Shown here in pieces: positions 9,335-16,304 of a stretch of 64,000 nucleotides of DNA. The position numbers and the translations under genes are program-made. Source of the DNA: Chloroflexota bacterium (GTDB lineage: Bacteria; Chloroflexota; UBA11872). A model generated the notes under the pieces. The model saw only the letters and a list, made by a program, of their open reading frames with translations. It had not been told where the DNA came from and made no database searches. How positions within the stretch are numbered: the first letter of the stretch is position 1; each line of letters begins with the position of its first letter. The DNA lies in NCBI GenBank assembly GCA_022821645.1, contig JAJEDE010000009.1:1-64000 (forward strand), read 5' to 3'.

Positions 9335-9929
9335 GGCGAGAGAGGACGGCGGGAATCGTGCGTGCCAGGATGACCAGATCCAGCGCAAGCGATCGACGAC
9401 GGATATACAGCAGGTCCGTTGCAAGCAGGCGGCGAAACGAGGCTCGCCCGCGCGAGGTGACCTGCTGCAGACCGGTGATGCCGGGTCGCACGGACAGGCG
9501 GCGCTTCGCTCGGACGTCGTAGTGGCGGTACTCGCAGGTCAGCGGCGGACGCGGTCCCACCAGGCTCATGTCTCCCCGGAGCACGTTTACCAGTTGCGGG
9601 ATCTCGTCGAGGCTCCAAGCGCGGAGCACGCGTCCAACGCGGGTTAGGCGCGAGTCATTTCGCAACTTGCCGGAGGTCTGGATTCCTTGGACGTACCGGG
9701 CGGCAAAGGACTCGTGAGCGGCCGTGGAAACCCCGGCTCGCATAGTCCGGAACTTGTAATACCTGAATCTGCGGCAACCCAGACCATGCACCCAGGCGCT
9801 GTAAAGAACCGGGCCGCGGGAGTCGAGCTTGACCAGGCCCGCGATTAGTAGCCAAAGGGGCAAGCCAATGACCAGCAGAAGCAGCGCGAGGCCCAAGTCC
9901 AACGCGCGCTTGGATTGTTCGTACGGCAC
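9321..9929 (-). CDS. Undecaprenyl-phosphate sugar phosphotransferase (bacterial sugar transferase)
   Basis: A 202-residue member of the PF02397 family, the short form with a single N-terminal membrane segment (about 9-32) and no extra helices, like WecP- or PglC-type initiators. Diagnostic segments are '[10 protein letters not shown]' and '[28 protein letters not shown]' (about 54-64 and 103-131), with the catalytic Asp-Glu pair in LDEIPQ. It transfers a sugar-1-phosphate to undecaprenyl phosphate, the first step of a repeat-unit glycan. It is the first gene of the seven-gene minus-strand operon ending at 1535. The leader upstream carries three small hairpins. Confidence 0.92.
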   Translation of the reverse strand: MPYEQSKRALDLGLALLLLVIGLPLWLLIAGLVKLDSRGPVLYSAWVHGLGCRRFRYYKFRTMRAGVSTAAHESFAARYVQGIQTSGKLRNDSRLTRVGRVLRAWSLDEIPQLVNVLRGDMSLVGPRPPLTCEYRHYDVRAKRRLSVRPGITGLQQVTSRGRASFRRLLATDLLYIRRRSLALDLVILARTIPAVLSRRGAA

Positions 9930-9947
9930 TTGTGGGCGGTCTGCGGG

Positions 9948-10014
9948 CGTGGTGGACTTTCACCACGGCTCGCACGGGGTGCGGGTTCGGCCGCCCGAAC
10001 ATCCTCGGTGGATG
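9948..10014 (-). promoter_or_regulatory. Leader hairpins upstream of glycan operon
   Basis: Three short inverted repeats stand in a row just upstream of the sugar-transferase start: CGTGGTG/CACCACG (9948-9967, 6-base loop), GTTCGG/CCGAAC (9985-10000, 4-base loop) and CATCC/GGATG (10000-10014, 5-base loop). They could form structure in the operon's 5' leader. No known riboswitch class is recognised. The remaining part of the gap 9930-10470 is AT-richer than the coding regions and probably holds divergent promoters, but no clear -35/-10 pair could be fixed. Confidence 0.4.
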
Positions 10015-10470
10015 TTGCCATGAACCTGTCGGGTTCGAGATCAGTATCTCACATGCAACGCGGCCGATTCTCAGGACGGACCAAGCATCGAGCGTTCGAA
10101 GCGGAACTGGGAGCAGGCGGGGTGAACCTGGCCGCTGGCGGGATCAGACGGGGTATTGACGACGTAACGTCTAGCGGTAGCACTCGGTTGCAGGTCACGC
10201 GCGACGTTAGCAGCCAACGAGGGCAGGATGCCTAGTGTGGATCCACTTCCAGTCTGTCTACGGTGCTAGCCTACGGCATCGAATGCGTTTTGGTGTACAT
10301 GTCGTTCTGACCAAGCCTTCGGAATCTGGCTATTCGGGATTTCATAGTCCCGAGCGTTGTTTGTACGCGCTCATAGCAGAGTGCAAGCAAACTTCAGTTG
10401 CACGCCAGATAAAGATGTTGCAGGCTTACGTCGTGTTCGAGTCTTCGTATCGTCGCCAGGAGGACGATTG

Positions 10471-10734
10471 ATGAAGTTTAAGGAAGTTGTGTCAGGTAGC
10501 GAATGGGCGAGCCGCCCACAGCGTATGCGGCGCGTGAGCCCGGAGATCAGGGAGATCGTTCGTGCTGCCGGACGTAGCAAGGCCGGTCAATGGGTTGTCG
10601 TCAGCCTGTCCGATGACGAAAAGAAGCGTCAGCCGACGCTGCGCGGTCGAATCCAGGCCGCCGCCGTTCAAGCCGGATTCAAAGTGAAATTTGAGATGCG
10701 CAACGGCGATCTGGGAGTCCAGAAGGACGGCTAG
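10471..10734 (+). CDS. Small basic hypothetical protein (87 aa)
   Basis: An ATG preceded by AGGAGG at a spacing of about 7 bases gives an 87-residue basic protein; an in-frame extension upstream to 10357 lacks a ribosome site and reads into the AT-richer leader. No family is recognised. The C-terminal half, 'LRGRIQAAAVQAGFKVKFEMRNGDLGVQ', reads like a helix then two strands and could be a small nucleic-acid-binding fold, which is a guess from charge and pattern only. It is alone on the plus strand, between two minus-strand operons, and ends 12 bases before a long palindrome that probably terminates it. Confidence 0.7.
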   Translation: MKFKEVVSGSEWASRPQRMRRVSPEIREIVRAAGRSKAGQWVVVSLSDDEKKRQPTLRGRIQAAAVQAGFKVKFEMRNGDLGVQKDG

Positions 10735-10746
10735 CCGCCGATACCG

Positions 10747-10785
10747 ATGGCAGAGGGCCGCGCTTTAAGCGCGGCCCTCTGCCAT
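10747..10785. terminator. Long perfect palindrome, probable bidirectional terminator
   Basis: Arms of 19 bases (ATGGCAGAGGGCCGCGCTT and its exact complement) with one base between them, so in RNA a stem of about 17 pairs with a tiny loop. It sits between the convergent ends of the 87-aa gene (10734) and the subunit-3 gene (10811), where a shared terminator is expected. No clear U tract follows on either strand, so termination is likely but not proved. Confidence 0.7.
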
Positions 10786-10810
10786 TGATGCGCACTAGCG
10801 ACGTAGACGT

Positions 10811-11257
10811 TCAGGCATCTCTCCAGAGTTTGCCCATGGCCCGCACGCGCGCAAGTCGTGACTCGTCGAACGCAGGCAGCTCAAAACCTATGGGTTGCGG
10901 CGGACCGTCAATGCCAAGAGACGCCTGTACGTCAGGCCTTGTGTAGTACGCGTTGTAAGTCTGCTTCAGAAGTTCGGAAAAAGACTCGGGATCAGCGCTT
11001 TCTACCTCTCGAAGAACCTCCACACGCCTAGCAGAGTCGAGCTCAGCGAAGCATGTCTCCCCGGCACTGACCTCGATTGCCCGAAGCGTCGCCAGCACGG
11101 GGCGCCGCAATCGCGGTCGCTCGGCGAGGTAGGCGTCAACAGTTAGGGCCGCGCCCAGTGCCCCCGCCGCTGGCAGGTCGCCGTACGCCGGAATCAGCTC
11201 ATCCTGAACCACCGTCAGCAGCGCCGATTCCTCCGGCGTAAGGACGCGCGTCGTCAT
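10811..11257 (-). CDS. Gluconate 2-dehydrogenase subunit 3 family protein
   Basis: A 148-residue protein of the PF13618 type: 'LTPEESALLTVVQDELIPA' near the N-terminus, and conserved 'SFSELLKQTYNAYYTRPDVQASLG' near the C-terminus. In characterised sugar dehydrogenases this small subunit pairs with the FAD-containing GMC subunit and is needed for its export or stability. Here no twin-arginine motif is visible in the N-terminus from the chosen start. ATG 11257 overlaps the stop of the GMC gene by ATGA, which strongly supports it over the longer frame to 11299. The two genes clearly form one enzyme unit. Confidence 0.85.
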   Translation of the reverse strand: MTTRVLTPEESALLTVVQDELIPAYGDLPAAGALGAALTVDAYLAERPRLRRPVLATLRAIEVSAGETCFAELDSARRVEVLREVESADPESFSELLKQTYNAYYTRPDVQASLGIDGPPQPIGFELPAFDESRLARVRAMGKLWRDA

Positions 11258-12870
11258 GCCGCCACTTCCTGGTAGTTTCGGCCCAGCCAGTCGGCGCACC
11301 GGAGCGCGACAGCTTGAATTGTGCTGGTCGGGTTCACAGCGGCTGACGTGGTAAACGTACTTCCGTCAATGACGAATAGGTTTGGGCACTCATGTGCCTG
11401 GCCCCATCCGTTGACGACCGAACGTTCCGGATCGTCGCCCATTCGGCATGTGCCCATCAAGTGCCAACCGGACTCCCGAACCAACGGGTCAACCAGGATC
11501 TCCACGGCATCGGCGGCTTCGAAGAGTTCCCGCGCGCGCGCAATGCTGAATTTGAGCATGCGCTGGCTGTTCTCGCCCAGCCGATACTCTATTTTGGGCG
11601 CGGGAATGCCGTGGGCGTCGGTCAAGCCTGGATCCAGTGTGACGCGATTCTCAGGTTCTGGGAGATCTTCCAGCATTACAGAAAGCGTCATCGTATGTGC
11701 GTATCGCGATCGCAACGCGTCGTGGTGTTCATGACCCCACGGCACCGGGTGCCCGAGGATCCCGCCATTCGCGACTGAAAGAGGCCCAACGTTGCGACTG
11801 AGCTGGAGTTCAAACCCTCGTACGAAGCCACGCGATTCGTCGGTTTCGTAGAACTCCTGACAGTTCATCAATCCGCCAATTGGCCCACGCTGTCCGTTGA
11901 CTACTTCCTCAAATACGCCGCTCACCAGCGCGACGGGATGAAACATCAAATTAGTTCCAACCAGGCCGGCGTTGTTCGCCAGGCCCTTCGGAAAGAGCAC
12001 TGACGTTGAGTTGAGCAATAGCCGAGGCGTGCCGACGCCGTTTGCGGCCATTACGACAACGCCCGCCGTGTGACTCCGGCGCACGCCGTGCTCATCGTAG
12101 TAGAGAGCGCCGGTTGCTCGGCCGGACCGGTCCACGGTGATCTGTTCGACGCGCGCGTGGGTGATGAGTTGCACGCCTTGGGCCAGGGCCTTCGGCCAAT
12201 ACGTCACGTGAGCGCTAGACATCGCGCCTATCGGGCACCCAATGTCGCAGGGTCCGCAGCAGTTGCAGGGCGAACGGTTCTCGCCGAAGGGCTCGGAGAT
12301 CAGGGCGTTGTCGCACGGCCACCAGTGCCAGCCCAGCTTCTCCAGACCCCGCAGGTAGGCCTCGCAGCCGGCGTCAAAGGCCAGCGGCGGCGTCTGTCGT
12401 GGGCTGCGCGGCGGATTTCCGGGATCGCCCGCCAAACCAGATACGCCAACCATCGAGTCGTTGAGGTCGTAGAAGGGCTCCAAGTCCCAGTACGTGAATG
12501 GCCAGTCGTCGGCTACCCCGTCCAGCGTTTTCACCCGGAAGTCAGACGGCCGCATACGCGGGAAATGACCGCTCCAGTGCACCGTGCTCCCGCCGACGGC
12601 GTTGACCATCAGCGGATAAATCGGGGTCGCGCTGTTGTTGAGCGGGTAGTCCTCGGCCCAGCCGCGAACGTTGGGATCCTTGGCAAACGAGGTTTGGCGG
12701 GCAAGCTCGTAATCGGGACGCGCGTGCGCGTACTCGGATGCATCGACCCAGCGACCCTGCTCCAGGCAGGTTACGCGCAACCCTCGGCGCGAAAGCGACC
12801 AGGCTGCCGCAGCGCCGGATGCACCTGAACCAACGATCAGGACATCGGAGTCTGATTCCAGTGCAGTCAT
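11254..12870 (-). CDS. GMC-family FAD oxidoreductase
   Basis: A 538-residue glucose-methanol-choline oxidoreductase. The FAD-binding motif VGSGASGAAAAWSL is at about residues 12-25, and the C-terminus holds 'HLMGTCRMG' and 'LFVIDGSTFTTSAAVNPTSTIQAVALR', the usual GMC_oxred_C segments, with catalytic His in HLMG. A Cys-rich stretch CNCCGPCDIGCPIGA near residue 200 is typical of the gluconate/fructose/sorbitol dehydrogenase branch. It probably oxidises a polyol or sugar. ATG 12870 has GGTGAG upstream and avoids overlap with the LiaF-like gene; longer starts to 12945 exist. No cytochrome c subunit gene is adjacent, so the electron acceptor is unknown. Confidence 0.88.
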   Translation of the reverse strand: MTALESDSDVLIVGSGASGAAAAWSLSRRGLRVTCLEQGRWVDASEYAHARPDYELARQTSFAKDPNVRGWAEDYPLNNSATPIYPLMVNAVGGSTVHWSGHFPRMRPSDFRVKTLDGVADDWPFTYWDLEPFYDLNDSMVGVSGLAGDPGNPPRSPRQTPPLAFDAGCEAYLRGLEKLGWHWWPCDNALISEPFGENRSPCNCCGPCDIGCPIGAMSSAHVTYWPKALAQGVQLITHARVEQITVDRSGRATGALYYDEHGVRRSHTAGVVVMAANGVGTPRLLLNSTSVLFPKGLANNAGLVGTNLMFHPVALVSGVFEEVVNGQRGPIGGLMNCQEFYETDESRGFVRGFELQLSRNVGPLSVANGGILGHPVPWGHEHHDALRSRYAHTMTLSVMLEDLPEPENRVTLDPGLTDAHGIPAPKIEYRLGENSQRMLKFSIARARELFEAADAVEILVDPLVRESGWHLMGTCRMGDDPERSVVNGWGQAHECPNLFVIDGSTFTTSAAVNPTSTIQAVALRCADWLGRNYQEVAA

Positions 12871-12919
12871 GGCATTCTCACCGTTGGTCGGGGGAAGTGT
12901 ACGAGCCATGGTAGGACCG

Positions 12920-13597
12920 TCAGTCCTTGATCGTGAGCCCGCCAAACAGCACCGTGCCCTGAATGCTCACAGTCGCCTCTCCGTCGGTTCTCGAATCCCG
13001 ACGCTTGTCGTCCACGCCCCCAAACAGGGCCAGCACATCGTTGTGAATGGACCAGTCTTCCGGTACGCGCAGCTCCACGCCGCCAAACACGCAGGTCACG
13101 TCAATGACCGCCGGCGGATGATTGACGTGGGCGCCACGCAGGTCGTAATCCGCGCCACCGAAGAGTGTGGTGGTCTGCAATCCGTTGAATGGCCCATCCA
13201 CGTGGTCATTCACGCTGTTGAATACGGCTACGTGATTCAGCCCGCCGCCGGAGCGACGGGCACCGGAACCGCGACCACCGAACGACGTTCGGGTCAGAAT
13301 AAGAAACACTCCCGCGCCAATGATCAGCACCGGCCAGGTGGCCCCGCGAACAACGTCCGGAACCTCGTCCAGAACTGACAGTTGAAGCGCAAGGCCCACG
13401 CCGATCAGAATCCAGGGACCGATCGATCCGCGAAAGCCGCTGCGAATCAGAGCCCAGAGACCCAGCACGACAAGAAGGGATGGGGCGAATTCCCACGGGT
13501 TGAAGTTGCCTATCCCCAGGTTGCCAAGCAGCAGCAGCACTCCGACCGCCACGACAATCACGCCGATCAGGATCCGACCCGATCCGCCGTTCCTCAC
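12920..13597 (-). CDS. LiaF-like membrane protein
   Basis: A 225-residue protein with four hydrophobic segments in the first half (PF18917-like 'LiaI-LiaF' region; 'ILIGVIVVAVGVLLLLGNLG' at about 9-28) and a C-terminal beta-helix-like domain with repeated 'FGG' turns ('TTTLFGGADYD', 'CVFGGVELRVP', 'ALFGGVDD', 'VLFGGLTI'), as in the LiaF/YvqF cell-wall-stress family. LiaF of Bacillus restrains the LiaRS system. No two-component genes are adjacent here, so its partner is unknown. It lies 49 bases upstream of the GMC gene. Confidence 0.85.
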   Translation of the reverse strand: MRNGGSGRILIGVIVVAVGVLLLLGNLGIGNFNPWEFAPSLLVVLGLWALIRSGFRGSIGPWILIGVGLALQLSVLDEVPDVVRGATWPVLIIGAGVFLILTRTSFGGRGSGARRSGGGLNHVAVFNSVNDHVDGPFNGLQTTTLFGGADYDLRGAHVNHPPAVIDVTCVFGGVELRVPEDWSIHNDVLALFGGVDDKRRDSRTDGEATVSIQGTVLFGGLTIKD

Positions 13598-13673
13598 TGG
13601 AACCTCCGCACGTGCTCAATTCCGACTGGTCTCGGCAATCGACGGCCGGCTGCAGTCAGGACTCGGATGGTCG

Positions 13674-14645
13674 TCAGTTCCACCGGTGCACTTCGGGATC
13701 AATGGAGGAGGACGGCACGGTCTCCAGCTCGTCCCAGAGTTCGTCTGGGATCTCAAACGCGGCCAGGACCAGCGTTTTCTCAATCCGGTCTGGCCGGCTA
13801 GCGCCCACAATTGTTGAAACAATGCGCGAGTCTTTCAGCGAAAACTGGAGCGCAGCGGCTGCCAGCGGGATCCGATGGCGCTCGCAGATGGCTTGGAGGC
13901 GACGCGCACGTTCCACCATTCCCGCAGGCGCGGCCTGATACGCATAACGTGGATACGACTCGGGACCCCGCGACAGGATGCCGCTCCCGTACGGCGCCGC
14001 GTTGAGCACGGCCACGTTGCGCATGGCCGCGATTTCCAATAGTGGTTCGGCCGAACGGTTGAGCAGCGTGTAGCGGTTGTGTGTGACCACTACCTCAAAG
14101 CAGCCAGTTTCAACGTAGCGGATTTCCTGGTCGATCGGTCCGCCGGCCACGCCCAGGTGCTCGATAAGACCCTCCGCCTTCAAGTCAAGCAGCACCTCAA
14201 GCGGGCCGCCGGGCGCGGTGATGTCGTCAAAGGTTGAGTGCTCAGGATCATGCAGATGTACGAGTTGAAGACGGTCCAGCCCCAGCAGATCCAGACTCCG
14301 CTCAACCGACCGGCGCATCTGCGCACCGCTGAAGTCCCCCGTCGTCAGGTCGCGGTCGGCCTTGGTGCCAACCACATATCCCTCGGGGATTCCACCGCGT
14401 TCGCGAAGCACGACACCGATGCGCCGCTCGCTCTCGCCATCGCCGTAGGACGCTGCTGTGTCGATAAAGTTGACTGAGCTGTCCAGCGTTGCCCGCATGG
14501 CTGCGAGCGCATCGTCTTCGGCCACCGAGTAAGCAAACGTCTCGGGCATATCGCCGAGCGCTGCCGTGCCAATGCACAAAGGTGTCACCCGCAGCCCGGT
14601 CGTGCCCAGGGTTCGAAGCGAGAAGTAATCACCCGGCGCCGACAT
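13674..14645 (-). CDS. Aldo/keto reductase
   Basis: A 323-residue NADPH-dependent oxidoreductase of the aldo/keto reductase TIM-barrel superfamily. Visible signature: 'LGTTGLRVTPLCIGTAALG' at about 10-28, 'FIDTAASYGDGESERRIG' with catalytic Asp and Tyr, Lys in 'VGTKAD', and His in 'LVHLHDPE'. It resembles the L-fucose/D-threo-aldose 1-dehydrogenase branch, but the substrate cannot be fixed. ATG 14645 shares its first base with the stop of the preceding gene (TGATG), indicating translational coupling; a GTG one codon earlier is the alternative. Confidence 0.88.
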   Translation of the reverse strand: MSAPGDYFSLRTLGTTGLRVTPLCIGTAALGDMPETFAYSVAEDDALAAMRATLDSSVNFIDTAASYGDGESERRIGVVLRERGGIPEGYVVGTKADRDLTTGDFSGAQMRRSVERSLDLLGLDRLQLVHLHDPEHSTFDDITAPGGPLEVLLDLKAEGLIEHLGVAGGPIDQEIRYVETGCFEVVVTHNRYTLLNRSAEPLLEIAAMRNVAVLNAAPYGSGILSRGPESYPRYAYQAAPAGMVERARRLQAICERHRIPLAAAALQFSLKDSRIVSTIVGASRPDRIEKTLVLAAFEIPDELWDELETVPSSSIDPEVHRWN

Positions 14646-14899
14646 CACGGCGGCCCCGGGATCGAAGAGTGCGACTTGCGATCAGCTCGACCAGGCTCAC
14701 GCCCGGGCGTCGTTCGACGACCCTCGATAACTTCCATAGCGATCAGCACAGTCGTGTAGGCCTCGCTCGCCACGTGACCGTCGTCCTTGGCAAATGACGG
14801 CGGCAATCGCGAGTAATCGCCGTCGGCCATCTGATCGACACGCCGTCGCAGCCAGCTTCGCAGACGTTTCCAAGTCTGGCCAGCATCATTGCGAGGCAT
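14645..14899 (-). CDS. Small hypothetical protein between cca and aldo/keto reductase
   Basis: An 84-residue charged protein, no family recognised. Its ATG lies 14 bases inside the end of the CCA-adding enzyme gene and its stop overlaps the aldo/keto reductase start, so it fills an otherwise empty slot in a coupled transcript. The sequence is hydrophilic with a helical middle ('EAYTTVLIAMEVIEG') and no membrane segment. The overlaps on both sides support it being real, but the lack of a recognisable family keeps confidence moderate. Confidence 0.5.
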   Translation of the reverse strand: MPRNDAGQTWKRLRSWLRRRVDQMADGDYSRLPPSFAKDDGHVASEAYTTVLIAMEVIEGRRTTPGREPGRADRKSHSSIPGPP

Positions 14900-16283
14900 T
14901 GTGCGCTCCTGACTCCACGGCGTCAGCGGCCTCCGTGTGGCGCCGAACGAACGCCTCGGCGAGGGTCCTGGCGCCTACCACGTCATTCGGCTCCAGTTCG
15001 CCGTCCAAGACCAAGTCCAGCAAGTATTGCTTTATCGGCTTGATCCACACGCCCGGCGGACGGTCGAAGAGCTCCATGAGCGCGTGGCCGTCCAGCGGCG
15101 AGTCCAGTTCGGCCACGTCACGCTCGGCCTGCAAGTGCTCGCAGCGCGCCTGGAGTTCGGCCACGCGCGCCAGTCCCGCTTCCACACGCCGCGGCCGATA
15201 GCTGGTGATGTCGGCGCGTGACAGGGCGATCAGCGCATGAAGGTCTTCGCCAGCTTCAAGAATGAAGCGGCGAACCGCCCCGTCGGTCCATCCGGGTTCA
15301 TAGGCGTTCGCACGCATGTGCAGGCGAACGATGTGAGTCACGCGCTCCGTTAGTCGGCCATCGAACTTAAGCCGGCGCAGGATTCGTCGCGCCATGCGCG
15401 CCCCCACTTCCTCGTGGCCAAAGAATCGGATGCGTCGGTTACGGACGGACTTGGTCCGCGGCTTGCCGACGTCATGCAGGAGCGCGGCCCAGCGGATCTC
15501 GGGCTCGGGCCGCGTTGTGGAAAGGACACGCATGGTGTGGGCGAACACGTCCTTGTGCTGGCGCCGCTCTTCCTGCTCAGTCTGCTGCAGGGGAATCAGT
15601 TCGGGCATTACCAAGCCAAGCACGCCAATTTCCAGGAGGGTAACCAGAGCGCGACCCGGCTCCGGCGAGAGCAGCGTCAAGTGAAGTTCGGCGCCGATGC
15701 GCTCGGCGCTGACGTGGCGAAGTTCGCCGGCCGTGCGCCGTGCCGCCGCGAGCGTGCCGGCGTCGATATCGAACCCGAGCTGAGCGGCAAAGCGCACGCA
15801 GCGCAGGATCCGCAACGGATCTTCGGTAAACCGGTCGTCGGCAACGCCCACCGCCCGAATCCGTCCTGCAACCAGGTCTGCCAACCCGCCGTGCGGATCG
15901 ACAATGCGTCCGCTCAGCACGTCCTGCGCCATGGCGTTCATGGTGAAGTCGCGCCGGCTGAGGTCGGCTTCCAGCGAATCGCCAAATTGGACGTCAGGCT
16001 TGCGCGATCCGGGACGGTAGGACTCGGCGCGAAACGTCGTAATCTCGACGGGGTCACCGTCAAACACGGCCCCAATCGTCCCGAACCGCTCACCAACTGT
16101 GAAGATGCTCGTGGCACCCGCCCGGCGCGCCAGCACCTTCACACGATCAGGATGCGCTTTCGTCGTGAAGTCCAGATCGCTTGACGGCCGCCCCATGATG
16201 CGATCGCGGACTGGTCCGCCAACGAGGTAGAGGTCGAAGCCAGCCTGCCGAAAAATGCGCGCGAGGCGCCCGGTGGGATTCAT
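14886..16283 (-). CDS. CCA tRNA nucleotidyltransferase / poly(A) polymerase family, with HD domain
   Basis: A 465-residue class II nucleotidyltransferase. The N-terminus has 'LYLVGGPVRDRIMG' and the metal-binding 'SSDLDFTTKA', about residues 19-42, then a poly(A)-polymerase head region with 'FTMNAMAQ' and 'EDPLRILRCVRFAAQLGF', then an HD-domain-like 'LLHDVGKPRTKS' and 'RLHMRANAYEPGWTDGAVRRF'. It adds or repairs the 3' CCA of tRNAs; the one tRNA gene seen here encodes CCA, so repair may be its main task on that tRNA. The gene follows the VWA operon by 21 bases and overlaps the next small gene. Confidence 0.9.
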   Translation of the reverse strand: MNPTGRLARIFRQAGFDLYLVGGPVRDRIMGRPSSDLDFTTKAHPDRVKVLARRAGATSIFTVGERFGTIGAVFDGDPVEITTFRAESYRPGSRKPDVQFGDSLEADLSRRDFTMNAMAQDVLSGRIVDPHGGLADLVAGRIRAVGVADDRFTEDPLRILRCVRFAAQLGFDIDAGTLAAARRTAGELRHVSAERIGAELHLTLLSPEPGRALVTLLEIGVLGLVMPELIPLQQTEQEERRQHKDVFAHTMRVLSTTRPEPEIRWAALLHDVGKPRTKSVRNRRIRFFGHEEVGARMARRILRRLKFDGRLTERVTHIVRLHMRANAYEPGWTDGAVRRFILEAGEDLHALIALSRADITSYRPRRVEAGLARVAELQARCEHLQAERDVAELDSPLDGHALMELFDRPPGVWIKPIKQYLLDLVLDGELEPNDVVGARTLAEAFVRRHTEAADAVESGAHNASQ

Positions 16284-16304
16284 GAAATTGAGGCGTCGCC
16301 GCCG

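Noticed and set aside
7745-9373. Long plus-strand frame opposite DUF4012
   Set aside because: Shadow of the DUF4012 coding frame; composition is typical of antisense reading and no family is recognised.
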